Assembly: GCA_050008495.1 (NCBI GenBank) | Contig: JBEKMN010000009.1 | Coordinates: 56,547-120,546 of the forward strand | From: CAVROP01 sp050008495 | GTDB taxonomy: Bacteria; Acidobacteriota; Terriglobia; UBA7540 | Direction: 5' to 3' | DNA: 64,000 nucleotides | In this document: one piece after another, positions 1 to 7,795 of the stretch | How positions within the stretch are numbered: position 1 is the first letter of the stretch | Layout: each line of letters opens with the position of its first letter | Translations under genes and position numbers: made by a program | The notes under the pieces: generated by a model | Database searches by the model: none | What the model saw: the letters and a program-made list of their open reading frames with translations, nothing else | What the model was told of the DNA's origin: nothing

Positions 1-774
1 GGCGAACTGATTCTGGAGGAATTCGAGAAGCTCTTGAACGACCGCACCCGCCTGGTGGCTGTGGCGCACGTTTCGAACGCCCTCGGCACCATCAATCCGG
101 TTCGCCAGATCGTCGAGATGGCGCACGCGAGGGGTGTTCCAGTGCTCGTGGATGGCGCGCAAGCCGTGCCGCACATGAAGGTGGATGTGCAGGAATTGGG
201 CTGCGATTTTTACACCTTTTCGGGCCACAAAGTTTTTGGACCGACGGGAATCGGCGTGCTCTATGGCAAGTTCGAACTTCTCGAGGCCATGCCTCCTTTT
301 CAGGGCGGCGGCGACATGATCAGCTACGTGTCTTTTGAGAAGACCCTGTATAACGCCGTTCCCTACAAGTTCGAAGCGGGAACGCCCGATATTGCCGGGG
401 TCTACGGCCTGAAGGCCGCCCTTGAGTACGTCAATCGCGTGGGCATCGCAAATATCGCATCCTACGAACATGCCTTGCTGTCTTACGCCACGGAAGCCAT
501 TCAACAGATCCCGGGCGTGCGGATTATCGGCACGGCGCGCGAGAAGGCCGGAGTCATTTCATTCGTTCTGGACGGTATACATGCCCACGACGTTGGGACT
601 ATACTGGACCACGAGGGTATTGCGGTTCGCACCGGCCACCACTGCGCTCAACCGGTCATGGACCGCTTTGGCGTGCCGGCCACCGTGCGCGCTTCGCTGG
701 CATTTTATAACACCAAGCAGGAGATCAATGCCCTGGCCGCAGGCATCCAAAGAGTGAAGACGGTGCTGGGGTAG
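1..774 (+). CDS. sufS: Cysteine desulfurase SufS, C-terminal part (5' end outside window)
   Basis: The frame is open from the first base, so the gene begins before the window. The product is a class V aminotransferase-fold, PLP-dependent cysteine desulfurase that mobilises sulfur from cysteine for Fe-S cluster assembly. The PLP-lysine motif FSGHKVFGPTG is visible near the middle of the fragment. The active-site cysteine lies in RTGHHCAQP, followed by the typical C-terminal RASLAFYNT. The RTGHHCAQP context is that of group II (SufS) enzymes rather than IscS. sufU follows on the same strand after about 240 bp, which fits a SufS-SufU sulfur-transfer pair. The sufBCD genes, if present, would lie upstream of the window. 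Confidence 0.95.
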   Translation, partial: GELILEEFEKLLNDRTRLVAVAHVSNALGTINPVRQIVEMAHARGVPVLVDGAQAVPHMKVDVQELGCDFYTFSGHKVFGPTGIGVLYGKFELLEAMPPFQGGGDMISYVSFEKTLYNAVPYKFEAGTPDIAGVYGLKAALEYVNRVGIANIASYEHALLSYATEAIQQIPGVRIIGTAREKAGVISFVLDGIHAHDVGTILDHEGIAVRTGHHCAQPVMDRFGVPATVRASLAFYNTKQEINALAAGIQRVKTVLG

Positions 775-853
775 GCGGTGGAAGAAAGCAATGGCATGTG
801 ATTCTGTGGGGGCAGGGGTGGTGGGCCCTTCCATAGAAATGAAAGTCGGCATT

Positions 854-926
854 CGTCACCCCCGCGGAAGCGGGGGTCCATTTTCAGTCTAGTGACGGAT
901 GGATTCCCGGTTTCGCGGGAATGACG
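854..926. repeat. Palindromic intergenic repeat (ACCCCCGCGGAAGCGGGGGT type)
   Basis: A GC-rich hairpin (ACCCCCGC...GCGGGGGT) is followed about 25 bp later by a second one (ATTCCCGG...CGCGGGAATGACG). Both match the dispersed palindromes common between genes in many bacteria. It sits in the sufS-sufU gap. Confidence 0.6.
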
Positions 927-973
927 CGAGTGGGGCGACGTTCAAGAGTATGGTGGCGTAAAGCCAGCGTTCC

Positions 974-1010
974 GCGTGAGCCCTCACTCTTGACTCTCGA
1001 CTCTGGACTT
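974..1010. repeat. Heptad-period tandem repeat before sufU
   Basis: Degenerate copies of a 7-bp unit with core GACTC (CTCACTC, TTGACTC, TCGACTC, TGGACTT) run to within 5 bp of the sufU start and displace any recognisable ribosome binding site. Confidence 0.6.
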
Positions 1011-1014
1011 GTTT

Positions 1015-1467
1015 ATGGCAGATCTTGAAGGCCTTTATCAGGAAGTCATACTTGACCACAGCAGGCGGCCGCGCAACTGTCATTGCATGAAGGACGCCGA
1101 CCGCCACGCGGACGGATACAATCCTCTTTGCGGCGACAAGTTTACGGTCTATCTGAAGCTCCAGGACGACCGGATCGCCGACATCAGCTTCGAGGGCACC
1201 GGTTGCGCCATTTCCACGGCCTCGGCTTCGATCTTGACGGAGATTTTGAAGGGGAAGACTCGCGCTCAAGCGGACGCGCTGTTCGAAACCTTTCACGACT
1301 TGGTCACCGGAAAAACCCATGCGGAGGGTGAGACTCCCGCCCTGGGGAAGCTGGCGGCTTTCTCCGGAGTCTGTGAGTTTCCCGTCCGCGTCAAGTGCGC
1401 TACCTTGGTTTGGCACACGCTCCGCAGCGCGCTGAACGGAGAATCGAAACCGGCCACCACGGAGTGA
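1015..1467 (+). CDS. sufU: SufU-type iron-sulfur scaffold / sulfur-transfer protein
   Basis: 150-residue protein of the IscU/SufU family that accepts sulfur from SufS. The zinc/sulfur ligand set of SufU is present: Cys39 and Asp41 in NPLCGDKF, Cys64 in GTGCAIS and Cys128 in RVKCATLVW, with an additional Cys120 in SGVCEFP. The stretch between Cys64 and Cys128 has the 18-20 residue insertion typical of SufU as opposed to IscU. ATG at 1015 is preferred over a TTG two codons upstream because it gives the usual MADL.. start. The gene ends 8 bp before the next one, so the two are almost certainly cotranscribed. Confidence 0.93.
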   Translation: MADLEGLYQEVILDHSRRPRNCHCMKDADRHADGYNPLCGDKFTVYLKLQDDRIADISFEGTGCAISTASASILTEILKGKTRAQADALFETFHDLVTGKTHAEGETPALGKLAAFSGVCEFPVRVKCATLVWHTLRSALNGESKPATTE

Positions 1468-1475
1468 CTTGAATT

Positions 1476-1814
1476 ATGGAAGAGCAAACCCCTCTGACGA
1501 TCTCGCAGGCTATCGCCCTTCAAGACAAGATGATTGAGACATTGCGCACCTGCTACGATCCTGAGATTCCGGTGAATATCTACGACCTCGGCCTGATTTA
1601 CGAGGCCAAGGTCGATACTTCCGGCCATGCGATAGTGAAGATGACCTTGACCGCTCCGGGCTGCCCTGCGGCGGGCTCGCTGCCGGGAGAAGTGGAAGAC
1701 AAGATCACCGTCCTTTCCGGCGTTCAGAGCGTTAAAGTCGACGTGGTGTGGGAGCCGCCCTGGAATAAAGATATGATGTCGGAAGCCGCCAAGCTGCAGT
1801 TGGGGTTCTTCTGA
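1476..1814 (+). CDS. sufT: SufT/MIP18-family (DUF59) Fe-S assembly protein
   Basis: 112-residue single-domain DUF59 protein. The family contributes to Fe-S cluster maturation, and members next to suf genes are called SufT. Visible hallmarks are CYDPEIPVNIYDLGLIY near residue 30 and the LTAPGCPAAGSLP segment with the conserved cysteine, followed by VWEPPWNKDMMSEAAKLQLG at the C terminus. It lies 8 bp downstream of sufU on the same strand. The symbol rests on context. The domain also occurs in phenylacetate-degradation and general MIP18 proteins. Confidence 0.85.
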   Translation: MEEQTPLTISQAIALQDKMIETLRTCYDPEIPVNIYDLGLIYEAKVDTSGHAIVKMTLTAPGCPAAGSLPGEVEDKITVLSGVQSVKVDVVWEPPWNKDMMSEAAKLQLGFF

Positions 1815-1816
1815 CG

Positions 1817-1928
1817 GGTAGCGCAGAGGTATCCGTCAGCCGACGGATTCCTCTGCGGTTCTTCTGCGGGCATCATATCCCAACAAGTGCCGCAGAGGAG
1901 GGCAAAATGCGCCCACCTCTGCGCTACC
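1817..1928. repeat. MITE-like element with 14-bp perfect terminal inverted repeats
   Basis: A 112-bp segment starts with GGTAGCGCAGAGGT and ends with its exact reverse complement. A second inverted pair (TCCTCTGCGG / CCGCAGAGGA) is nested inside, so the whole unit can fold into a long cruciform. It occupies nearly all of the space between sufT and the Rrf2-type gene and ends 18 bp before the predicted GTG start. Confidence 0.75.
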
Positions 1929-1946
1929 GACTCAGCGGGTTTGATC

Positions 1947-2429
1947 GTGAAACTCTCCTATCAGGAAGAATACGGTTTGCGCTGCCTGCTGCGTGTGGCC
2001 ACGCTGAGCGATCCCGGCCATTTAACCATCCATGAAATCAGCGAAGATGAAGGGCTGTCAGTTTCATACGTGGCCAAGCTGATGCGGATCCTGCGCCAGA
2101 ACGGCTTCGTGCGAAGCGTTCGAGGACAAGTGGGGGGCTACGCGCTGGCGCGGCCGGCCGAGAAAATAATCGTCGGCGAGGTCCTCGCCGCGCTGGGAGG
2201 GAGATTGTTTGACCCGCGATTCTGCATCGAACACTCGGGGTTGGAAGTGTCGTGCAAGAAACTGCGAGAGTGTTCGATCCGAACACTCTGGCGCACCTTG
2301 CAAGTGCTGGTCGATCAGGTTTTGAGCAAGGTAACCCTGGCCGACCTTGTCGAGAACAGTGAGTCCGAGATGGCTTCACATGTCAGCACGCTGGTGCAAC
2401 TGGGGACGGCATTGGAGATTAGAAAGTAG
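1947..2429 (+). CDS. Rrf2-family transcriptional regulator (Fe-S sensing type)
   Basis: 160-residue winged-helix regulator of the Rrf2 family, related to IscR, NsrR and CymR. The start is taken as GTG at 1947, giving the family-typical KLSYQEEYGLRCLL N terminus. Longer frames would read through the inverted-repeat element upstream. Helix-turn-helix residues are around 28-70, with the characteristic G-G-Y in QVGGYALARP. Three cysteines (Cys93, Cys103, Cys109), in the region where IscR-like members bind an Fe-S cluster, suggest cluster sensing. Its place right after sufSU-sufT suggests control of this operon by cluster status, which is an inference. Confidence 0.88.
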   Translation: MKLSYQEEYGLRCLLRVATLSDPGHLTIHEISEDEGLSVSYVAKLMRILRQNGFVRSVRGQVGGYALARPAEKIIVGEVLAALGGRLFDPRFCIEHSGLEVSCKKLRECSIRTLWRTLQVLVDQVLSKVTLADLVENSESEMASHVSTLVQLGTALEIRK

Positions 2430-2566
2430 AAACTGGAAAATGGAAAATGAACGTTGGAAGATCAAGTAGCGATCCGCGAATCTCAAATTTCCAATTTCAC
2501 ATTTTCCGTTTTCATCTCCCAGTTTCCAGTTTCTATTTTCCAGTTTCCAATTTCCATTTTCTAACG
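2424..2566. repeat. Heptad-period inverted repeat (GAAAATG / CCAGTTT type)
   Basis: After the Rrf2 stop there are copies of GAAACTG/GAAAATG, then a spacer, then at least six copies of CCAGTTT/CCATTTT-like heptamers, approximately the reverse complement of the first arm. The period is 7 bp throughout. It ends about 9 bp before the ygfZ start and leaves no clear ribosome binding site. Confidence 0.75.
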
Positions 2567-2574
2567 TCATCCCA

Positions 2575-3660
2575 ATGGACACACCTCCTCTCTCCTCCCC
2601 TCTCGCCGATTACCACCGCTCGCAAGGCGCCACGCTGGGGGAATATCACGGCGCCCTCGTTCCCTCTCACTTCACCGAGGCTGTGGCGGAGCACAAGGCG
2701 GTGCGGGAAGCTTCCGGGCTGTTTGATTTCTCCTTTCGCGGCAAGTTCGCCATGAAGGGCCGAGACCACGCCAAGTTTCTCCACCGCATGGTTTCGAACG
2801 ACATCAAGCGGCTCAGGCCGGGCCAGGGGACTTACGCCACGCTGCTGACCCCGCAGGGGCACATTCGTGCGGACATGCGGCTCTACTGCGCGGAGGACCG
2901 GTTCTTCGCCGACACCGATGCCGACCTGCGCGACAAGGCGCTCGAGGGCCTGAAGCGTTACGTGATTGCCGACCAGGTGGAATTCGAGCCTCTCGACGTC
3001 TACGCTCTCGCCTTTCAGGGACCACGCGCGCGCCCTTTGCTGGAAAAAACCCTTCACATCACTCTTCCCGCAATGCAGGAGTACGACCATTTCGCCACCA
3101 ACTACGCCGGCTTCCCGGCGCAGGTGGTGTGCGCAAGCTCTACGGGTGAGGAAGGGTACGAAGTCTGGACGGGGGCGAAAGGGTTGCCGGCGATCTGGGG
3201 CGCCGCCTGCGGCCAGGCGCCGACCTACGGCATGCTCCCTTGTGGCACGCGAGCGCTCGAGACACTGCGAATTGAAGCGGGAATTCCCCGCTACGGCCAG
3301 GAACTGGGCGAGGATACCATTCCCAACGAAGCGGGATTGTGGAACGCTCTGAGCTTCAGCAAGGGGTGTTACGTCGGCCAGGAAATCGTGGAGCGTGCCC
3401 GAAGCCGCGGTCATGTGAATTGGGTGCTGATGGGACTCGTCCTGGAATCGGAGACTCCGCCCGCTGCAGGCGAGAAACTGGCGCGCGAGGACAGAGAGAT
3501 CGGCGAAGTCACCAGTGCCTGCGTCTCGCCGACCCTGGGCAAGGCGATTGCCTTGGCTTACCTCCGCCGCGAAGTCGCGGAGCCCGGAACAAAATTAGAA
3601 TTCCCCTCGGGCGCTGTCGCCGAAGTGGCGGGCCTTCCCTTCTACCAACGCCCGTCTTAA
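2575..3660 (+). CDS. ygfZ: YgfZ/GcvT-family folate-binding protein
   Basis: 361-residue protein of the YgfZ family (GcvT-like aminomethyltransferase fold). Family members bind tetrahydrofolate and support maturation or repair of some Fe-S enzymes such as the tRNA methylthiotransferase MiaB. The diagnostic K-G-C-Y-x-G-Q-E motif is present as KGCYVGQE near residues 263-270, followed by RARSRGHV. The N-terminal GcvT domain has FDFSFRGKFAMKGRDHAKFLHRM. Placement after sufSU-sufT-rrf2 agrees with a role in Fe-S metabolism. GcvT itself is longer and lacks the KGCYxGQE signature, so YgfZ is preferred. Confidence 0.92.
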   Translation: MDTPPLSSPLADYHRSQGATLGEYHGALVPSHFTEAVAEHKAVREASGLFDFSFRGKFAMKGRDHAKFLHRMVSNDIKRLRPGQGTYATLLTPQGHIRADMRLYCAEDRFFADTDADLRDKALEGLKRYVIADQVEFEPLDVYALAFQGPRARPLLEKTLHITLPAMQEYDHFATNYAGFPAQVVCASSTGEEGYEVWTGAKGLPAIWGAACGQAPTYGMLPCGTRALETLRIEAGIPRYGQELGEDTIPNEAGLWNALSFSKGCYVGQEIVERARSRGHVNWVLMGLVLESETPPAAGEKLAREDREIGEVTSACVSPTLGKAIALAYLRREVAEPGTKLEFPSGAVAEVAGLPFYQRPS

Positions 3661-3671
3661 TCGGAAGGACG

Positions 3672-3838
3672 AAATTCGAAAATCGAACTCGAAAATCGAA
3701 ATTCGAAACTGGAAACCAGGCCGACGCGGGATCAAGACGAGCGGCGGACCGAGACCCACCTTAATCCGAACAATCGCGAAAACCGAATCGTCTGAGGCGG
3801 GTTTGCCTTTCAAATCTGAAATCTGAAATCTCAAATCG
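3672..3838. repeat. Heptad-period repeats after ygfZ
   Basis: Two blocks with 7-bp period. One is CGAAATT/CGAAAAT-like at about 3672-3715, the other GAAATCT/CAAATCT-like at about 3806-3838. The rest of the 290-bp gap between ygfZ and the next gene shows nothing recognisable. Confidence 0.6.
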
Positions 3839-3950
3839 CACCCCCCGCGCCCTTCCCTGGAACAAGCTTCGTACACACGCGTTACAAACCAGTGTATGCT
3901 GAACATCGCAGGAAGGCGAAGCCGGGGAGCTTGTCTTGAGGAGGGATTGT

Positions 3951-4718
3951 ATGTGGTGGATTGTGCTGGTCGCAATCACTTTGGCCGCTGCGCTGGGCGT
4001 GGTGATCGGCCCGTTTCTTCTGCTGAAGCGTTTGCCGGAGCGGGCGGAAATCAACGGCATGGTTCTGGTGAAAGATGGCATGGTGAGCGCAGGCCTGGTG
4101 CCGCTGGGCGAGGACGAAGCGGCCCTGGTAGATGCCGGCAACGATCCGCAGGCGAAGGCAATTCTCGCGGAGTTAGCGCGCCGTGGGATGGGCCCCGACG
4201 ATGTGAAATACATCTTGCTGACGCACAGTGATTCTGATCACATTGGTGGTGTTGGAAAGTTCCCCAAAGCGCAGGTGATGGCGCTGGCTGCGGAGGCTCA
4301 CGCTGCGACGAGCAGTTCCGGGATTCCGATGGTGCGTTCCAGGACTTCAAAGCAGAAGACGGTTCGCCTTGCCCGCACCTTGCAGGATGGCGATATCGTG
4401 CAAGCAGGGCCCTTTCAGGTGCGCGTCTTCGCCGTGCCGGGCCACACGCCAGGAAGCGCTGCGTATGCGATCGGGCAGAACTTGTTTCTGGGCGACAGCG
4501 CCAACCAGGACAGGCAGGGCCGGCTTAAGGCGTCGCCTTGGGTCTTTACCAAGAATACTGCCCAGAATCGGAAATCTCTGGTGGAACTTGCGCGCCGCCT
4601 GGCCGGCGACAGCGCCATCAAGACGCTCGTCTTCGGCCACTCCGCGCCGTTAGAACGGGGGGTTGCGCCGCTGGTGGAGTTTGCGGCGAGTGAATCAACC
4701 GCCCCCGACCCCTCCTGA
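3951..4718 (+). CDS. Membrane-anchored metallo-beta-lactamase-fold hydrolase
   Basis: 255-residue protein with one N-terminal membrane segment (WWIVLVAITLAAALGVVIG, residues 2-20), then an MBL-fold domain facing outward if exported in this orientation. Metal-binding motifs are H92-S-D94-S-D96-H97 (an HxDxDH variant of HxHxDH), PGHTPGS for the third metal histidine, GDSA for the bridging aspartate and a late FGHS. This set resembles the glyoxalase-II/YcbL-like branch, but the substrate cannot be read from sequence. ATG 3951 is chosen because AGGAGGG lies immediately upstream. An earlier TTG would place that ribosome binding site inside the gene. No operon partner on the same strand. Confidence 0.85.
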   Translation: MWWIVLVAITLAAALGVVIGPFLLLKRLPERAEINGMVLVKDGMVSAGLVPLGEDEAALVDAGNDPQAKAILAELARRGMGPDDVKYILLTHSDSDHIGGVGKFPKAQVMALAAEAHAATSSSGIPMVRSRTSKQKTVRLARTLQDGDIVQAGPFQVRVFAVPGHTPGSAAYAIGQNLFLGDSANQDRQGRLKASPWVFTKNTAQNRKSLVELARRLAGDSAIKTLVFGHSAPLERGVAPLVEFAASESTAPDPS

Positions 4719-4736
4719 CCTAAGTCACAGGAATCG

Positions 4737-4850
4737 GGTGATCTGGCGATCGGGTGAGCCATTTGTGATTGGCGATTGGTGATTAGTGATCGGCCGTTGC
4801 CAAGCCCAATCACAAATCAGAAATCACAAATCACAAATGGCTCACCCGGT
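4737..4850. repeat. Heptad-period inverted repeat between convergent genes
   Basis: The left arm has GATCGGGTGA and TTTGTGATT-type units, the right arm AATCACAAATCAG-type units with 7-bp period. The arms are reverse complements around a centre near 4795, giving a large potential hairpin between two converging genes. It could act as a bidirectional terminator, though no T-tract is present. Confidence 0.7.
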
Positions 4851-4855
4851 CCTCT

Positions 4856-5902
4856 TCATTCTCCCAGCCTGAAGGTCACTATGATTTCAGTCAGGACCTC
4901 GACGGGCTCGCCATTCAGCAGGGTGGGTTGATAGCGCCACTGCCGCACGGCTTCGAAGGCCGCCTTCACCAACAGAGGATGACCTCTGACCACTTTCAAT
5001 TCTTCTATGCTTCCTTCCTTGCCAATGATGGCTTCAAACTCCACGTCTCCCTGGGTTCGAGTCAGCCTGGCAAGCTCGGGATAATCGGGTTTGGGTTGGT
5101 AAACGAGCTTGGCAGCGACTACTCTACCGCCCAAGCGAATCTGCTGATGTTGGACCGGCTTGGGGCCTTGCGGAGCGGGCGGCTGCGGCTCGGTACTGCT
5201 GAGCAGCTTTTGTAATGCAGGATCGAGCGCGGCGCCCGGAAGCCCGTCCGATATTCCGCCCAGTACCCCAATGGACGCGGATGGGAATTGCGCGGGCGGG
5301 AGGGGCTCATCGTGGACGGGCAGAATGTGGGTGGGGATCGCAGAAGGTTCTTGAAGTACCTGCTCGGAGCGGACGGGCCGCATGGGTTTCCGCAGAGCCT
5401 GTGTCGCAAGAGGCGCGCGGGGCGGCGGTGGAGGCGTAGGAACTTGCAGCACCTCCGTCCAAACCGTCTTAGGCAACGCCTCCGTGTAGACGAGCGGAAC
5501 CAGCGCCATCGCTCCCACTAGCAGGCCTTCAGCGCCATACACGCACGGGATGGCCGCCCGCTTCCAATTCCCCGTCTTGGTGGCTGTATAAACAAGGAAG
5601 CACACGAAGCCTGGAAGGTTCAAGAGGCAAGTTAGTGTTACCCATAACGAAGTATTCAGTCCCAGTCCTCGCGATTCGGCGTGCACATAGCAAAGCATCA
5701 AGCCAAGAATGGTGGTGACACTTCCAATCACCAGCGATTGCAACCCGATCGCCCCGCTCGGGCCCGGGGAAAGCAGCCGTCCCAGCGCGAAGAATCCTAC
5801 GAGCGAACCGATCGCGCCGCCGCCGGCAGCGCAAAAGTAGTGGCGTTTCTTCAGCAGGGAAGGCCGTGTGGGTGAAGATTCCAGCAACGTGTCGCCGAAC
5901 AT
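4856..5902 (-). CDS. Polytopic protein with C-terminal TonB domain
   Basis: 348-residue protein. Residues 1-150 contain about four hydrophobic segments (starting near 27, 57, 86 and 120). Residues 150-250 are proline-rich and low in complexity (TPPPPPRAPL), a likely periplasmic spacer. Residues about 258-346 form a TonB C-terminal domain (KPDYPELARLTRTQGDVEFE ... VRQWRYQPTLLNGEPV ... EIIVTFRLGE). TonB domains contact TonB-dependent receptors, but no ExbBD or receptor gene is nearby, and acidobacteria carry many such stand-alone proteins. The four-helix N terminus differs from classical single-span TonB. A strong GAGGAGGT ribosome binding site precedes the ATG. Confidence 0.82.
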   Translation of the reverse strand: MFGDTLLESSPTRPSLLKKRHYFCAAGGGAIGSLVGFFALGRLLSPGPSGAIGLQSLVIGSVTTILGLMLCYVHAESRGLGLNTSLWVTLTCLLNLPGFVCFLVYTATKTGNWKRAAIPCVYGAEGLLVGAMALVPLVYTEALPKTVWTEVLQVPTPPPPPRAPLATQALRKPMRPVRSEQVLQEPSAIPTHILPVHDEPLPPAQFPSASIGVLGGISDGLPGAALDPALQKLLSSTEPQPPAPQGPKPVQHQQIRLGGRVVAAKLVYQPKPDYPELARLTRTQGDVEFEAIIGKEGSIEELKVVRGHPLLVKAAFEAVRQWRYQPTLLNGEPVEVLTEIIVTFRLGE

Positions 5903-5932
5903 GGCTGCACCTCCTCAGGAAGTCTTTGAACA

Positions 5933-6231
5933 TCCGAAGTTCAGGTGACGGCCACGGAGCGCTCCGTTAGCTGCCTATTTTCTCCTTCATTTCATTGGAC
6001 ACCGTATTGGGTGGCCGAGTTCCAGTAATTTGATTGTGGTTAACATTGGGAGTGGGTTTATAAATCGGTGACTAGCGGATCGCGACGTCGTTGCGGCGTA
6101 CCGGAAACAACCCCTCACCCGTCACGTTCCGGCTGACGAAAGCGCCGGAGCGTGACACCCTCTCCCCAAGGGAGAGGGCCATTCATGCGATTTACTTTTT
6201 CGCCTGAATCCTGAATCCCGAATCCTGCTTT
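5933..6231. repeat. Intergenic region with CTCTCCC-type palindrome and heptad repeat
   Basis: The stretch 6111-6180 holds CCCCTCACCC ... CCCTCTCCCCAAGGGAGAGGG, a dispersed palindrome also found in inverted order at about 48063-48150. At 6203-6230 copies of CCTGAAT/CCCGAAT repeat with 7-bp period up to the stop of the histidine kinase gene. Nothing else is recognised. Confidence 0.5.
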
Positions 6232-7602
6232 TCACACCGGCAATCTCACCCTCGCCTCGCATCCCCGACCAGAGAGCCGGTTTTGAAGACTCAACGAGCC
6301 GCCATGCGCCTCGGCGATCTGGCGGCTGAGAACGAGTCCGATGCCGGTGCCTACGGCTTTGGTAGTGAAGAACGGCACAAACAGGTTGGCGGTGTTAGGC
6401 AGGCCCGGACCTTCATCTTCAATCAATAATTCGACGTATTCTCCGTTTCGCCTCCACCCAAGACTCACGCCGCCGCCGGTTTCGAGCGCTGCATCCACCG
6501 CATTCCGGACCAGGTTGATCAACATCTGCTCGAGCTGGTCCGGGTCAACTTGGAGCGTCAGCGCCGGGCCCGGAACCAAGCTCACCGGCAGTCGTCTTTC
6601 AAGGCCCACGACACGTCGCGCCAAGGCTCCCAGGTCCGCCGGCTGCAATTTCGGGGAGGGTAAGCGCGCCAGGCGCGAATAGCCTTCCATGAACCGGCTG
6701 AGCGATTCAGCCCGCCCTTCGATAACGCTTAAGCCCCGGCGTGCATCCTCGTCCCAGTCCGACGGTCGAGGCTGGCGAGTCAGCAAGCTGCCGAGCGTGC
6801 CGGCCATGGATTTGATGGGGGCCAGGGAATTATTCAGCTCGTGTCCCAAGACGCGGATAAGGCGCTGCCAGGCTTGACGCTCCTCTTCGCGCAGAGCCTT
6901 GCTGAGATTTGTGAGTACCAGCAACTGGTGCGGCCGGCCGTGCTCGCGAAAAGTGCTGCGACGGATTCCCCAGCGGCCGGCCTCCCCGGGAAAAGACATC
7001 GTTATGGTCCGCACCGCTTCGCCCTCCAGACATGCGCCCAAGCCCAATTCCAAAGCTGTCCGCCCCAGGATTCGTTCCGCAGGCTGCGCCAGCAGACGTT
7101 CGCCGGCGCGGTTCAAAAGGCGGAGCCGTTGCTCTCCGTCGAAGGTGAATATGGCCACGTCGATTTCTTCCATGACCTTGCGCAGAAGCGCGATGGCTTC
7201 GAGGGAAGAAAGCCGCTGGTCGCGCAGCATTTCACTGAGCGCGTTCACTTCCGTGAAGACCTCGCCCAAAGCGGAGCGCGACCGAGTCCCTCGGGCGCGA
7301 ATCGAGTAATCCTCTTCCCGCAGTGCGGAGAGAAGGTTGGAAAGAGTCTGCAGGGGGTGAATGACTTTGCCGCGCAAGCCGAGAGAAAACCCCAACCAAA
7401 CAACGACGAGAATGAGGGTTAAAGTCCAGCGCGTCTGAGAGGAGAGGGACCCTGTCCACAGCAGGATGAGGGCTACGAGCATGGCGGGGAAACCCGCAGC
7501 CAGGGCCATGAGCGCCAAGCGATTTTCAAGCGCCCAACGGCGGCGCGCGCGCTCCGGCCGCGCCCCCATGCCGAGTTCGCTCTCTTCGGGATCTATGGCC
7601 AT
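6232..7602 (-). CDS. NtrY-like membrane histidine kinase
   Basis: 456-residue sensor kinase. Two membrane segments lie at about 29-51 and 58-76, with almost no periplasmic loop between them, so the input is probably membrane-borne or cytoplasmic. A HAMP-like linker (77-130) and a PAS domain (about 135-235) follow. The phospho-acceptor H-box is VLGHELNNSLAPIK with His254, the form typical of NtrY/NtrB-class kinases that partner sigma-54 activators. ATPase motifs are NLVRNAVDA (N box), EDEGPGLP (G1), FVPFFTTK (F) and GTGIGLVLS (G2). It is the last gene of the exporter locus, about 190 bp after the response regulator. No clear ribosome binding site precedes the ATG, so the start is uncertain. 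Confidence 0.9.
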   Translation of the reverse strand: MAIDPEESELGMGARPERARRRWALENRLALMALAAGFPAMLVALILLWTGSLSSQTRWTLTLILVVVWLGFSLGLRGKVIHPLQTLSNLLSALREEDYSIRARGTRSRSALGEVFTEVNALSEMLRDQRLSSLEAIALLRKVMEEIDVAIFTFDGEQRLRLLNRAGERLLAQPAERILGRTALELGLGACLEGEAVRTITMSFPGEAGRWGIRRSTFREHGRPHQLLVLTNLSKALREEERQAWQRLIRVLGHELNNSLAPIKSMAGTLGSLLTRQPRPSDWDEDARRGLSVIEGRAESLSRFMEGYSRLARLPSPKLQPADLGALARRVVGLERRLPVSLVPGPALTLQVDPDQLEQMLINLVRNAVDAALETGGGVSLGWRRNGEYVELLIEDEGPGLPNTANLFVPFFTTKAVGTGIGLVLSRQIAEAHGGSLSLQNRLSGRGCEARVRLPV

Positions 7603-7606
7603 GCGC

Positions 7607-7795
7607 GTTGGTGATGGACGATTGTCGATTGATGATTGCCGATTGTCGATCGTCAGTGAAGGCTCGACCGGTCCACATCGCGGGGCGAGTTCGATATTTC
7701 GCGGCGCCCCTGCTCGAGATACGGGCTCGCCTCTTGATCACCCGAGAATCGGCAGTATTCAATCGACAATCGGCAATCGACAATCTTCAATCGCC
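7607..7795. repeat. Heptad-period inverted repeat between kinase and regulator genes
   Basis: One arm (about 7612-7655) has GATTGTC/GATTGAT/GATTGCC units, the other (about 7757-7795) has CAATCGA/CAATCGG units. The arms are complementary, period 7, with about 100 bp of unremarkable sequence between. Confidence 0.75.

Noticed and set aside
4856..5902. TonB-domain protein as part of the exporter locus
   Set aside because: It is on the same strand but about 330 bp beyond the kinase gene with a dispersed repeat between, has its own strong ribosome binding site, and no family link to MacB-type exporters was recognised.
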